A program made the translations under genes and the position numbers. Positions 36,374 to 46,504 of a stretch of 64,000 nucleotides of DNA are shown here, piece after piece (position 1 is the stretch's first letter; each line of letters opens with the position of its first letter). Source of the stretch: Corylus avellana (lineage: Eukaryota > Streptophyta > Magnoliopsida > Fagales > Betulaceae); contig NC_081541.1 in the NCBI RefSeq assembly GCF_901000735.1, positions 7,123,021 through 7,187,020 on the forward strand, written 5' to 3'. A model generated the notes under the pieces. That model searched no databases, had not been told where the DNA came from, and saw only the letters and a program-made list of their open reading frames with translations.

Positions 36374-38855
36374 CTAATCCTATCGCCAATTGCTTTGCGT
36401 GGTTCTCTGCAACAGAAGAGATAACATAAAAGATGTTAGTTTAAACAATGAGGAATGAAGTGAAGCAGCTAAATTAATTGGCAGCCTTTGAATCCCTTAA
36501 CAAGGTTAGTAAGAAAGAAAGGTCAAAACCAGATCATATGTATCTGATATGGGTTTCATTGCAACAGAGTTATTACTTATACTCATAATCTAAATTTGAC
36601 ACTCATCCAAATCAGCTCTATCCCTTTATAGGAGGGGATAATGGCATGGAACAGAAGTAGAGCTGCACATGTGTTAGGAATAAATACAACGTAAAAGGAA
36701 AAAGAAATTTGTATACATTTTCATGAATGAATGTATATGTGTATCCCCAAATATTGTTGTTATTCTTATGTTTATACCTTTCTCCGCACCCAGACAATCA
36801 AGTTTCCCCTTGTCGTCGGGCTTACAATGACCTCCTCTAGTATAACATCCGTAACATTCATCAGACACATACTGTTTAAGGTCGAACACAGCGGTTACCA
36901 GTTGAAACAGCTCATCTTCACCTGGCAACCGCTTCGGATTCTTTGGGAGCTGAATAATTGAACATCCAGAGAGAGAAGTGGGAAAACTATCGCTTGAACC
37001 ATGCAACTAATCTTTTTAAAATTTGTTGGGGGAGAATTATTGAGATTGCGATTGCATTTAAAAAAGGTATTCATGGGCGCCATGTTAAGAAAACAAGAAT
37101 CATATCCATTAATCAACATTAGTCATAATTTGACAAGTCAACTATGTCCTTAAAACAAGGGATTTGGATCCCTTACAATCCCATGTCCAAGGAGGAGAGT
37201 TTGGAAAAATTGTACTAAAACTAGAGTAATGATATAAGGAGGACTATAGTCATTTTAAAGTCCTTCAAAATGTGAAGTGTCATTTAAAATTATCAATAGG
37301 TCGAAATTCAATAATGACCATATCAAATTCAATAATAATTTTAAAAGTCACATCATAATTTGAAGGATTTTAAGAGGACTTTATATCATTACTTCTAAAA
37401 CTATGCTCAAGCAAGTTGTTAGGACAAGAGGCCCCACTCACAACGTTATTTGAAGAAAATAGGTAATGCTAGATACTCAATTTCCATCCTACTTACATAC
37501 AATTGGTTTGATGGGGCAATGTCCACAAGCCATTAGGTAAACTTTTATTAAAAATGAAAAAAGTTTAAGGGTTGGTGGGCACTGCCACATCAGCCCAATT
37601 ATTTAAATACTTATCTTCAAAAAATTTTACTTGGTATATAATTTAGTAAGATACAATAACTTAATTAAAAAAATAATAATTAAATCCCATATTAGTTATA
37701 AATGTTGATATGATAAAATCTAGATTATTTAATTAAATAATAGTCAGGATTTAAAAAAAAATTCACTATGGAATTAGCCTAAGATATCTAGCTAAAAAGA
37801 GCTTATCTAAATAGCATTACACAATTTTGAATAATTTAATTAACTTTAAGAACTCCTTCAAAGAGTTGCATTAGAAAATTTAAAAGATTTCAATCCTATA
37901 TTGTCTCCTACTTATTAGACAAACAAAAACATCAATTAAAAAACAAAATAAATCAACGTGAAGGTGAAAGACAGAAATTTATAGGAGTGGATTAGGGGGC
38001 ATGGAACAGAAATATAATAGCATGCAGCACATGTATTAGCTAGGAATAAATACAACCTAAAAAGCCAGAAATTTATATGCATGTTCAAGAATGTATGCGT
38101 GTATCCCCAAATATTTATTGTGTTATTCCTAGGTCTATACCTTTATCTGCACCGTCACAATCAAATTTTCCGTTGTCGCGTGCCTTACATTGACCTCCTC
38201 TGTTATGACATCTTGTACATTCATCGGAGACACGCACTCGAAGTTCGAAATCACCGCTTAAAAGTCCAAACAGGTTATCATCATCTGGCAACGGACCATT
38301 ACGGGGGCTCTCCTTCTTTGGGAGCTGAATAATTGAACATCCAGAGGGAGAACTGGGAAAACTATCGCTTGAATTACTATAGTAGATATTATAGCCATTG
38401 CAGCTCATATTTTTAAAATCTGTAGGGGGAGAAATATTGAGAGTGCGTTTGCATTTGAAAAAGGTCTGACTGAGTTTGGCTATTTCAAAAGAGATGAAGG
38501 AATAGCTGGAAGAAGTCAAATTGGTCAAGGATTCGCATTTTTTGGATTTGAAGTGCTCCCCAAGCTGTGTGTCATTGATAAATATGGTGTTATCCAGAGA
38601 GATGCTTCTAACTTCATATTCTCTTCCATCGTCCTCCAGTTGGATCGTTGAAGGCTTATCATGATCATCTTGACAATCTACTTTGAAAACACCGCATTCT
38701 GGCTTTGACTTACTGGTGAATGGAAAGTGAATATTGCCCAGAAGTCCACAGTGAAAGGGTGGACATTTTTGGGTGTATTTCACTGCTTCTTCAGCGGAGT
38801 TGAGCAGCAGGAGATATGAGAGAACAAAGAAAACGAATAGAAAGACAGAAGCCAT
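36374..38855 (-). CDS. LRK10L-type receptor, copy with ectodomain exon and micro-exon (kinase exon displaced)
   Basis: Exon 1 (38855-38141, minus strand, 238 codons plus one base) is intact. It has a signal peptide, GUB_WAK cysteine-rich domain, CTRC..GGQC motif and AAAG|GTATAG donor. The 33-nt micro-exon is at 36406-36374 with GCAG and GTGAGA borders. A decayed ectodomain exon (36778-37119) and a MITE (37226-37392) lie in intron 1, as in copies 1 and 2. Intron 2 homology continues to the gap at 35864, after which no kinase exon is found until 32757-33421, beyond LINE debris. If those join, intron 2 is about 2.9 kb plus the gap. Otherwise the gene has lost its kinase. TATA motif at 38940-38946. 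Confidence 0.65.
36778..37119 (-). pseudogene. Decayed ectodomain exon in intron 1 of the 36.4-38.9 kb gene
   Basis: Third copy of the truncated proximal ectodomain exon. It lacks the stop codons of the other two but has a 22-base deletion near 37001 that shifts the frame. Confidence 0.7.
37226..37392. mobile_element. Short palindromic MITE, third intron copy
   Basis: Same position and sequence as 3584-3750 and 23725-23891. Confidence 0.55.
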
Positions 38856-38939
38856 ACCAGAATTCCCAATTCACCAGCAAAAGCCAAAGAACGCCACCAA
38901 CAAGTTGTTGCTTGAATAATCTCTTTCCTTATTTCTTCA

Positions 38940-38946
38940 CTATATA
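38940..38946 (-). promoter_or_regulatory. TATA box of the 36.4-38.9 kb LRK10L gene
   Basis: CTATATA on the plus strand, about 85 bases upstream of the ATG at 38855. Confidence 0.5.
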
Positions 38947-39141
38947 AGACTTAGTTTCTCAGTTTAACACGGTAGTTGACTTGGAAATTGAATATGGAAG
39001 ACTTGCAATACAGCCTGAGAATTAATAGAGCAAGTCCGGGGTACCCATATGATAATAATTGGCCTTAATACCACACCCGAAGATGGTACTGAGGCGAGGG
39101 ATTTTCCTACCCATCTTCCCCATTGACCCGCATTACAAAGA

Positions 39142-39241
39142 NNNNNNNNNNNNNNNNNNNNNNNNNNNNNNNNNNNNNNNNNNNNNNNNNNNNNNNNNNN
39201 NNNNNNNNNNNNNNNNNNNNNNNNNNNNNNNNNNNNNNNNN
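39142..39241. other. Assembly gap (100 N)
   Basis: Exactly 100 N within the duplicated 5' flank. Confidence 0.98.
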
Positions 39242-40062
39242 TCCGTTCTGCTAGACTGCCATGTATTTGACGCAGAAGGGGACGGAAGAATCAAGGAATT
39301 AACATGGGTGGGTAGCCATTTTCCTGGCCTCTATATAAATGGTCAACACAAGCCTACTCATTGTTGAATGGGTTCTTTTCGATGTAAAGCCCAATTGAGT
39401 CGGATCCTTTAGAAAGGGCTTGGTTTTGGGTTAAAGTTAATTTTTAGCCCCTGAACCCAGATTGACCCAAGCTGCACCTAACTTCACTTGCCAGTATGCC
39501 ATCCTTGTCCACATTCTTCTTTTGTGTCATTTGAGATTGTATCACACTATATGTATCTCACAAACTTCAAAGAAACTTTTGATTTAAAAAAAAAAAAAAA
39601 AAAAAAAAGGATTGAAAGTTATTGGACTTCAAATCTACGCTTCTTGGCGTTTTCTAGAACTTGGTTCCAAATGACTTTTATCCCTAGGAGACGTGGCTTT
39701 CAAAAGAGAAATGATTCCCGTCAATCCCTAACAGGGACAATAAAGAAGAAATATCAAAACTAGCTCACATGTGCCTGATATTACTATTACTCATAATCTA
39801 ACTTTGACACTAATCCAAATCAGCTTGGCAAGGAACAGAAAAAGTAGCAGCACATGTATTAGGAATAAATACAACAAAAAAGGAAAAAGAAATTTGTGTG
39901 CATTTTCATGAATGTGTATGTGTCCCTCCAAATATTGTTGTGTTATTCCTATGTTTACACCTTTCTTTGCAATGCCACAACGCCATAATTATTATACAAA
40001 CATAATTTAAAATTAATGGGTAGTTACATAAAAACTCTGCTACATATTTACTAGAACTCACA
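39242..40062. other. Duplicated flank and tail of a lost LRK10L ectodomain exon
   Basis: 39242-39560 matches 6610-7450 without its MITE. 39820-39985 matches the 3' end and donor region of an ectodomain exon (TTACACCTTTCTTTGCA on the plus strand), cut off after about 15 coding bases. 39990-40062 is kinase 3'-flank sequence. No functional gene is seen. Confidence 0.45.
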
Positions 40063-40369
40063 CAGGGCCGGCTCAACATATTTTGGGGCCTTAGGCAAAA
40101 CTTTGAAATTGGGCCTAATTTTTTTTTTTTTTTTTAAGTAACAAAAATTTTTTTTTTTAAATTCAATTTTTTTTAAGTAATATATATATAAAATATTTGT
40201 AGCAATAGATTTAAATACATCAATAACATTTTCATTATCTTCTAATTCTTTTTGATGAGTTTCTTGTTCATTTATGAGTTTTTCACCTAAATTATCCTCA
40301 ATATTTTGTTTACGGCTAATAACAAATTTATTTAGAGCTCCTCTTTGAGATTCAATCAATTTGTCTACT

Positions 40370-40400
<31 letters not shown>

Positions 40401-41190
40401 TCATATCCAGTTGCATATTTTCTAGTAGACATGTTTAATTAAAAATACTAACAAATTAAACAAACACGATTTATCAAAAAAAAAATTATGACTATAATAA
40501 AATAAATGACAAAAATAGAACAATAAAACTTGATTTGGCAAAGGAATTATGAAGCAGTTCTTGGAGATAGGACAAGAGACTTAGTCACTCGGAGTCGGAG
40601 AGGAAGAGAAAATGATGAGATAGGCAGAGAAGAAAAACTCAGAAAAGAGCAAGCAAAGAGAATAGGTAAAGTGGCAAATATAGAGACTGATATTTAAAAT
40701 GCCCATGGTTGACAGCAGTTTATATTTTTGGCTCTTGGCTTTCCCTAGATAGCTAAATAATAAATAGAAAATAAATGGTAATATTTTATTTCTAACGTTT
40801 ATATTTTCTCATCAAAAACAAAAAATTTCTAGAAAGAGGCCAAGAGGATGAGTGAATCATGTAGGCATGTACTGTAGCATCAGGAGCTCTAGGGAATTGG
40901 CGTAATGATGTATAAGGCTTTAATGCTTTGTCCTTTTTTAATTTATTTTTAAAATTTATAGTGGGCTTATTAATTGAGGTCTTATTAAATTGAGGCCTTA
41001 AATTTTGATAAAAAAAAAAAATTTTAGGCCCTATTAAAAAAAATTTGGGCCTTCAATTTTTTTTTTTGTCCAAAATAAATTTTTTTTTTTTTTTTTAATT
41101 TCTTTTAACTCAAAAAATTTTTTTTTAGGCCTTATTAAATTGGGGGCCCTAGGCGAAGGCCTAACTCGCCTAGGGCCTGAGCCGGCCCTG
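40063..41190 (-). mobile_element. hAT-superfamily DNA transposon, non-autonomous, 1128 bp
   Basis: Terminal inverted repeats CAGGGCCGGCTCA / TGAGCCGGCCCTG and an 8-bp target duplication AACTCACA (40055-40062, 41191-41198) define the element. A minus-strand frame near 40416-40051 has a KLIESQRGALNKFV-like segment resembling the N-terminus of plant hAT transposases of the TTF/zf-BED type. No catalytic or dimerisation domain remains, so it cannot move itself. Confidence 0.85.
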
Positions 41191-42689
41191 AACTCACATC
41201 ATTATAGATTCATCATTCATGATGGAAGCCATCACAGCAGATATCATCCCATAGTTTAGGCAATCAAAGTTGGTAAAGTCTTTAAGTGTAATACGCATCC
41301 ACAAGCTAATCCTTGATGGAGTTCAAAAAAGATGCTAGTTACTACTCAACATTAAAATTTCCTTTAAAAGAAAATGATGCATTTTAGGGCATTATAGAAT
41401 CATATCACAGTGACACCGTTGTTGAAGAATCTTCTGGCGATCTCTTTGGCAAAGACAAGAAAGGCTTGGGCGGTACTTGCAAGGATTCGAGACTCCCTTC
41501 CAATAAATTCATAACTTTACTCATTGGTGGTTGGCTTGAAGAGTCAGTCTGTATGCACCACAAACTAACTATTATCTTCTTTCTTGCACTTTCATGATCA
41601 TCTTCATTTAGAAGGTTCTGCAGTCTTAGATCTTCATCTTGTTCAAGACGCATGTAAATCTAATGTGGAAAAAATATTTCACTGGTACGATCAATCTCCG
41701 CATCTATATTCCTTCTTCCCTCAACCATTTCAAAAATCATCATTTCGTAACTATAAACATTTGACTTGTGAGAAACCCTTCCAAAACTTCTACAACATAC
41801 TTCTGGAGCTATATATCATGCGGTCCTTCTCTCACCCAACATTGTTATGATACTCTTTTCTCTATGGCATATTTTTGCAAGACCAAAATTAGAAACCTTT
41901 GGGCAGAAAGTCTCATCCAAAACAATATTGTGAGGCTTTATATCAAAATGCAAGATTTTTGTGTTGCAACCTCTATGTAAGTACTCTAATCTTCTAGCAA
42001 TGCAAAGTGCAATGTTGTATAATGTGTCCCATTTCAATCGATGATCAACATTGGAGGAACTTTTGTTATATATGAACTTGTCGAGAGATCTGTTAGGCAC
42101 AAACCCATAGATGAGTGCTCTTTTAGAACCCTCAAAGCAAAAGCCCATAAGAGAGACAATGTTGACATGGAATGTCCTACTAATGCTTGCAACCTCGTTA
42201 ATGAATTCCTCTTCGTTACCCCTTGATTCTTTCAAAACCTTCACTGCCACAAGATGTCCATCTTTTAACTTTCCCTTATAGACACTTCCATAACCCCCTT
42301 CACCTAATTTATCTCTAAAGAAGTTGATCATTTTCTTGATATCTAAATAACTGTATCTTCTAAAAGTAAGAGATCCTTGGTTCCTTAAAAAGGCTTGGAT
42401 AACTTGATGGGTTAAATTTTCCTTCTTTGAAGAATAAATGAAGCGTATTACAACCATCACGAGTCCAATTCCAGCAAATAAAGTGGCTGTATTAATCAAG
42501 GAATAGATATTACGAAGAGTTATGTGGTGAGTAAAGGTCCGTTTGAGTTTGTAATTTGAAAAAGTGTGATTTAAAAATGTGAGATTTAAAAATGTGATTT
42601 TTAAAAATACAACTAAGCGTTTAGCCCTTAAAATCGCAGTTTAGCATTTAAAATCTTGCATTTTCAAATCGCAATTTTTTAAAAACGTA

Positions 42690-44229
42690 GGCTCTGTTTA
42701 TTTCGACGTAAAATGGTTTCCTTCGTAAAATATTTTCAGGAAAGCCATTTTCCCTGAAAATATTTTCCGTCCAAAACATTTTATGGCGTTTACCTTGCAC
42801 ACGGAAAATAATTTTTTTTAATATCTTTTTTTTTATATATATATATTTTTTCCAATAAGGTCCCCGCAAGGAACAACATGGGACTTGTTCGAGACACCGT
42901 AGGGACCTGCCCGAGACCCAGCGGAACTTAACCGGGACCTCACCGGGACTTGACCGGGACCTGCCCAGGACTTGACTGGGACCCGCACAGGACTTGACTG
43001 GGACCTGACCGGGACTTGCTCGGGACCTACCCAAGACTTGACTGAGACCTTACTGGGACTTGACCAGAACTCGCCCGGGACCCTCTCGAGACTTGACCGG
43101 AACCCGCCCAGGACCCGCCAAGACTTGACCGGGACCCGCCCAGGACTTGCTCGGGACCTCGTCGGGACCTGCTCGGGACCCCCACGAGACTTGACCGGAA
43201 CCCACCCGGGACCCAACCAGGCAAGTCACGGGCAGGTCTTGGGCAAGTCCGGTCATGTCTCGGGCGTGTCCCGACAAGGTCCCAAACAAGTCCTGGGCGG
43301 GTCTCAGTCAAGTCCCGGGCAGGTTCGGTCAAGTCCCGGGAAGATCCCGGTCAAGTCCTGGGTGGGTCCCGATCAGGTCCCGCTGGGGTCCGGGGCAAGT
43401 CTTGGGCGGGTCTCGGTCAAGTCCAGGGCGGGTTCTGGTCAAGTCTCGAGCAGGTCCCGAGCGGGTCCCGGTCAAATCTCAGGCAGGTCCCGGGCAAGTC
43501 CCTGGCAGGTCCCTCTGGGGTCCCGAACAAGTCCCAGGCGGGTCCTAGTCAAGTCTAGAGCAGGTCCTGGTCAAGTCTCGGGTAGGTCCCGGTCAAGTCC
43601 CGAGCGAGTCCCGGGCAAGTCCCAGTTAGGTCCTGGGCGGGTCCCGGTCAAGTTCAGGGAGGGTCCCGGTCAGGTCCCGAGCAAGTCCAGGGCAGGTCCC
43701 GATCAAGTCTCGAGGGGGTCCCAGGCAAGTCCTAGTTAGGTCCTCGTCAAGTCCCGAATGGGTCCCGGGCAGGTCCCGGGCGGGTGTTTGTCAAGTCCCG
43801 GGAGGGTCTTAGTCAGGTCCCGATCAAGTATTGGGTAGGTCCCGGTCAAGTACTGAGCGGGTCCCGGGCATGTCCCGGGCGGGTCCTGGTCAAGTCCCGG
43901 TCAGGTCCTGGGCAAGTCTTGGGCGAGTCCTGGGCTGGTCTCGGTCAAGTCCCGGTTAGGTCCCGAGCGGGTCCAGGGCAAGTCCCGGTTAGGTCCCGGG
44001 CGGGTCCCGGTCGATTCTTGGCAAGGTCCATCGATTTAAGAATAAGATGCTCATAGTCGGAAAATGGTTTACGGTTTTCAAAACCGTAAACCATTTTCCT
44101 AAAATTAAAGAAGAATTTTCGGTCAAAAGGAAAATATTTTCTGTTGACCACTATTTTACATTGAAGTAAACACCGTAAAATATGGAAATCATTTTTTGAA
44201 AACCATTTTACGTCGAAGTAAACGGAGCC
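42690..44229. mobile_element. Foldback-like element with minisatellite arms, nested
   Basis: The ends are inverted repeats of about 30 bp: GGCTCTGTTTATTTCGACGT at the left, and the complement of the right end GGCTCCGTTTACTTCGACGT. GTA occurs on both outer sides (42687-42689, 44230-44232). The interior is a GC-rich tandem array of 11-bp units that switches orientation, so the whole element can fold on itself. There is no transposase. The organisation is like foldback elements; the superfamily is uncertain. Confidence 0.7.
42880..44030. repeat. 11-bp minisatellite, inverted at about 43210
   Basis: About 100 units of RGTCCCGGKCR. From about 42880 to 43210 the units read as the complement (GGGACTTGACC); from about 43216 to 44030 they read forward (GGTCCCGGTCA). 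Because 11 is not a multiple of 3, all frames stay open, giving spurious Gly/Pro/Arg/Ser-rich frames on both strands. Confidence 0.85.
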
Positions 44230-44616
44230 GTAATCTCAAACAATTCATTTTCTGCGATACAAAATTATACTTTTTGTTTATAAAATTGCAATGTCAAATG
44301 CACCCTAAATCGAACTAATTGAAAGTGTGATCCTAAACATTTTCTTGCAGTGACACCAGAGAAGAAATGAACAAGTTTTGATTGCCAGAGAAGGAAAATA
44401 ATGAACCATGAAAAATTGTCTATTATAGGTCCACAAGAAATTTGCTTAAAGATGTAAATATTACCTGTTATTGCTACTATCATCACTTTGAATCTCTGAC
44501 TCCCTGCATCAAAAGTAGCAAAAAATATTAGTTTTGGTAGAAATAATAAAACGTGTATTAGGAATATATATATTAATTTTTTGGTGAATCACTAAAGAGA
44601 CCCACATCGAGTCCCC

Positions 44617-45287
44617 CTATAACTGTTGAAGCCCCACTGGCAGGTGAAATACTACTGAAATAGCAGAGCCAGAGGGTACAGAAGCAGGGGTGATAGCCGT
44701 AGCCTCTTGGGTGACCAACTGCGGGGTCCCTTTGGCCATCAAATTCTCTTCCTGAAAGTCGTGTAGCATCGGGTAGCCTTGTGTGCTCACTGCCCAACCC
44801 ACCTGCCAAACCAGGTTTACCTTCTCCGTGTTCACCGGCAGCTTCCATTTCCCGAAGATCTTGATGGTCCCGTTGGAGTCCTCGGTGCAATGTCCCACAC
44901 CTCGTAAACCAGCTTCGCACTCGACTCGCTTAAAATGTAGGAGCGGATTTTGTAGGTCTGGATGGTCATGAGGCCGTTGGATTGGAAGGCCAGCAGCGCT
45001 TGGGACCCACTCATGCCGGTCCCACTGGGGTTGATGGCCCACGCCACCCAGCCCTGGGGCTTGGCCGGCGGAGCCACGAAGGCCATCGACAGAGACGAAT
45101 TGGACGCGTTGTAGCTCCAGTGAAGGCACGCGCTCAGATGCGGGAGATCGGCGCAGTTGGGGTACACTTCCACCTCCTTGTTTGTGAACTTCTGCCAATT
45201 GCAGTTCAGAGACTCACCCAGTGCGACCAGCAGAGCCACTGCTAAGATCCCCACAACTGCTCCACATGTACAACAACGCCTACCCAT
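44617..45287 (-). pseudogene. AIR12-like DOMON protein, frameshifted
   Basis: Starts at ATG 45285-45287 with MGRRCCTCGAVVG, a signal peptide of about 25 residues, then a DOMON domain with the family pattern (NCNWQKF, SGSQALLAF and LVYEVWDIA). A 1-base deletion at about 44884 breaks the frame. The domain continues in the next frame (EDSNGTIKIFGKWKLP, then VNLVWQVGWAV) to a stop at 44617-44619. AIR12 proteins are single-DOMON, haem-binding, GPI-anchored proteins acting in apoplastic redox and auxin responses. No clear GPI tail is visible here. It could be a functional gene with one sequencing error, but the second copy at 1-302 is also broken. It lies on the 3' side of the 46505-49673 receptor kinase. 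Confidence 0.7.
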
Positions 45288-46504
45288 TGTGTTCAATCTA
45301 ACAGAAAGAGATCCAATTCCAGGAATTATTTTGGTTTTGGAGGTGGAGCATATATATATAGTAAGGATCCTCATGCTTCCACGGTAAATCATGTAACTAA
45401 TTACAGTAGCCATGCCCTTTCTTCTCTCGAAAATCGATAAGTTGAAGTTGATGTCTCCAAGGTATAGTCAATCGGTAATGAATCAAGCTTTATGAAATAA
45501 GGGTTACTAGTTTAAATTTTCATTCTTTTATGTGAACATATCAAAAATAAATAAATAAATAAATAAATAAATTGAAGTTGATAGAAAGATTACATTTAAT
45601 TATGGTAAAATGCCAAGAGAAGACTTCCATTTCTTTTTTTTTTTTGGTTTGTGTTGTTCTTGCCCATTGAGGGCTCAAAATCATAGTTTATGATAAATTA
45701 ATCAATTTATAATATAATTAAGATAATTAAATCTAGTTATCAAATCAATTTCAACCCTAGAGATGAGAAATTATTCCACGTCCAGTAGCTTTTATTTGTT
45801 TCCCTACGTAGCAGGAAAAATAAAAAATAAAAAAATAACATTTAGGGCTCCAAACGTTATTTCGTCAATTAGCTAGTTGTACAAGAAACAAGAATACAAT
45901 AGATTCCTGTGGACCTACTAATCTAAAATGCAGCACTGCCTGTTTTCTTTTGAAAGTAACATCTTTTTAAATAAAATCTATAGTCTTTAAATAATATAAG
46001 ATTTTAATATTCAGTAATATGAACTTGTAATAAAAATTATAATATTCAAGCATTTTTTTAATTAAATTTAATTATCTAGTATTACGAACTTTCAGATCAA
46101 TTTGCAAAATGGTTACAAATTATAATGAGCTCCTATTAGTTCGACTAAGCTCCAGAAGTCAATTGCGGTGTTTGTCTCACCAAGTAAGAAGAGTCTGGTT
46201 ACTTTGAAGTGCTTCTATGATTGTGTAGTGAGCATTTCCTCTTAATTTTAAATTATTATACAAACATAATTTATAATGGGTATGTGGTTATATATTTACC
46301 AGGACTCACAGCATTATAGATTCATGAAAGAAGCTATCATAGAAGATATCACCCCATAATTAAGGCAATCAAAAATGGTAATGTCTTTAATTCTAATTCG
46401 CATCAACAAGCTAATCATTGATGCAGTTCACAAAGGATGTTAGTTACCACTCTTAACATTAAAATTTCCTCTCTTCCAAAAAAGAAAAACATTAAAATTT
46501 CCTT
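45288..46504. other. Intergenic 3' flank of LRK10L copy 5
   Basis: No gene is seen. 45650-46500 matches 19850-20990. An (ATAA)n tract lies at about 45545-45571. Confidence 0.5.

Larger units (their letters stand above)
42535..44305. mobile_element. Outer PIF/Harbinger-like MITE (host of a nested element)
   Basis: The ends AGGTCCGTTTGAG and (complement) GGGTGCATTTGAC are imperfect inverted repeats flanked by TAA (42532-42534, 44306-44308). The corresponding intron of the 46505-49673 gene (around 47700) has no insertion, which confirms the boundaries. The sequence outside the nested element totals about 230 bp and resembles the MITE at 6864-7363. Confidence 0.7.
41388..44503 (-). pseudogene. 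LRK10L-type kinase pseudogene with transposons in its intron
   Basis: The kinase exon (about 42486-41388, minus strand) reads from the membrane segment through P-loop [20 protein letters not shown] and NFG (altered DFG). An in-frame TGA at 41816-41818 falls just before the APE region and a TAG at 41660-41662 replaces a Trp codon. A probable 39-nt micro-exon is at 44503-44465 (borders GCAG and GTAATA), in phase and different in sequence from the 33-nt ones. The intron between them holds the nested transposons at 42535-44305. No ectodomain exon is seen upstream; the AIR12-like pseudogene follows instead. Non-functional. Confidence 0.75.

Noticed and set aside
40051..40416. 121-codon minus-strand frame as a gene
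   Set aside because: Lies within the hAT element and consists of poly-Lys tracts around a short transposase N-terminal remnant.
42648..44056. Several long overlapping open frames on both strands rich in Gly, Pro, Val, Ser and Arg, looking like a repetitive structural protein
   Set aside because: They come from the 11-bp minisatellite, which keeps every frame open. There is no conserved start, signal or domain.
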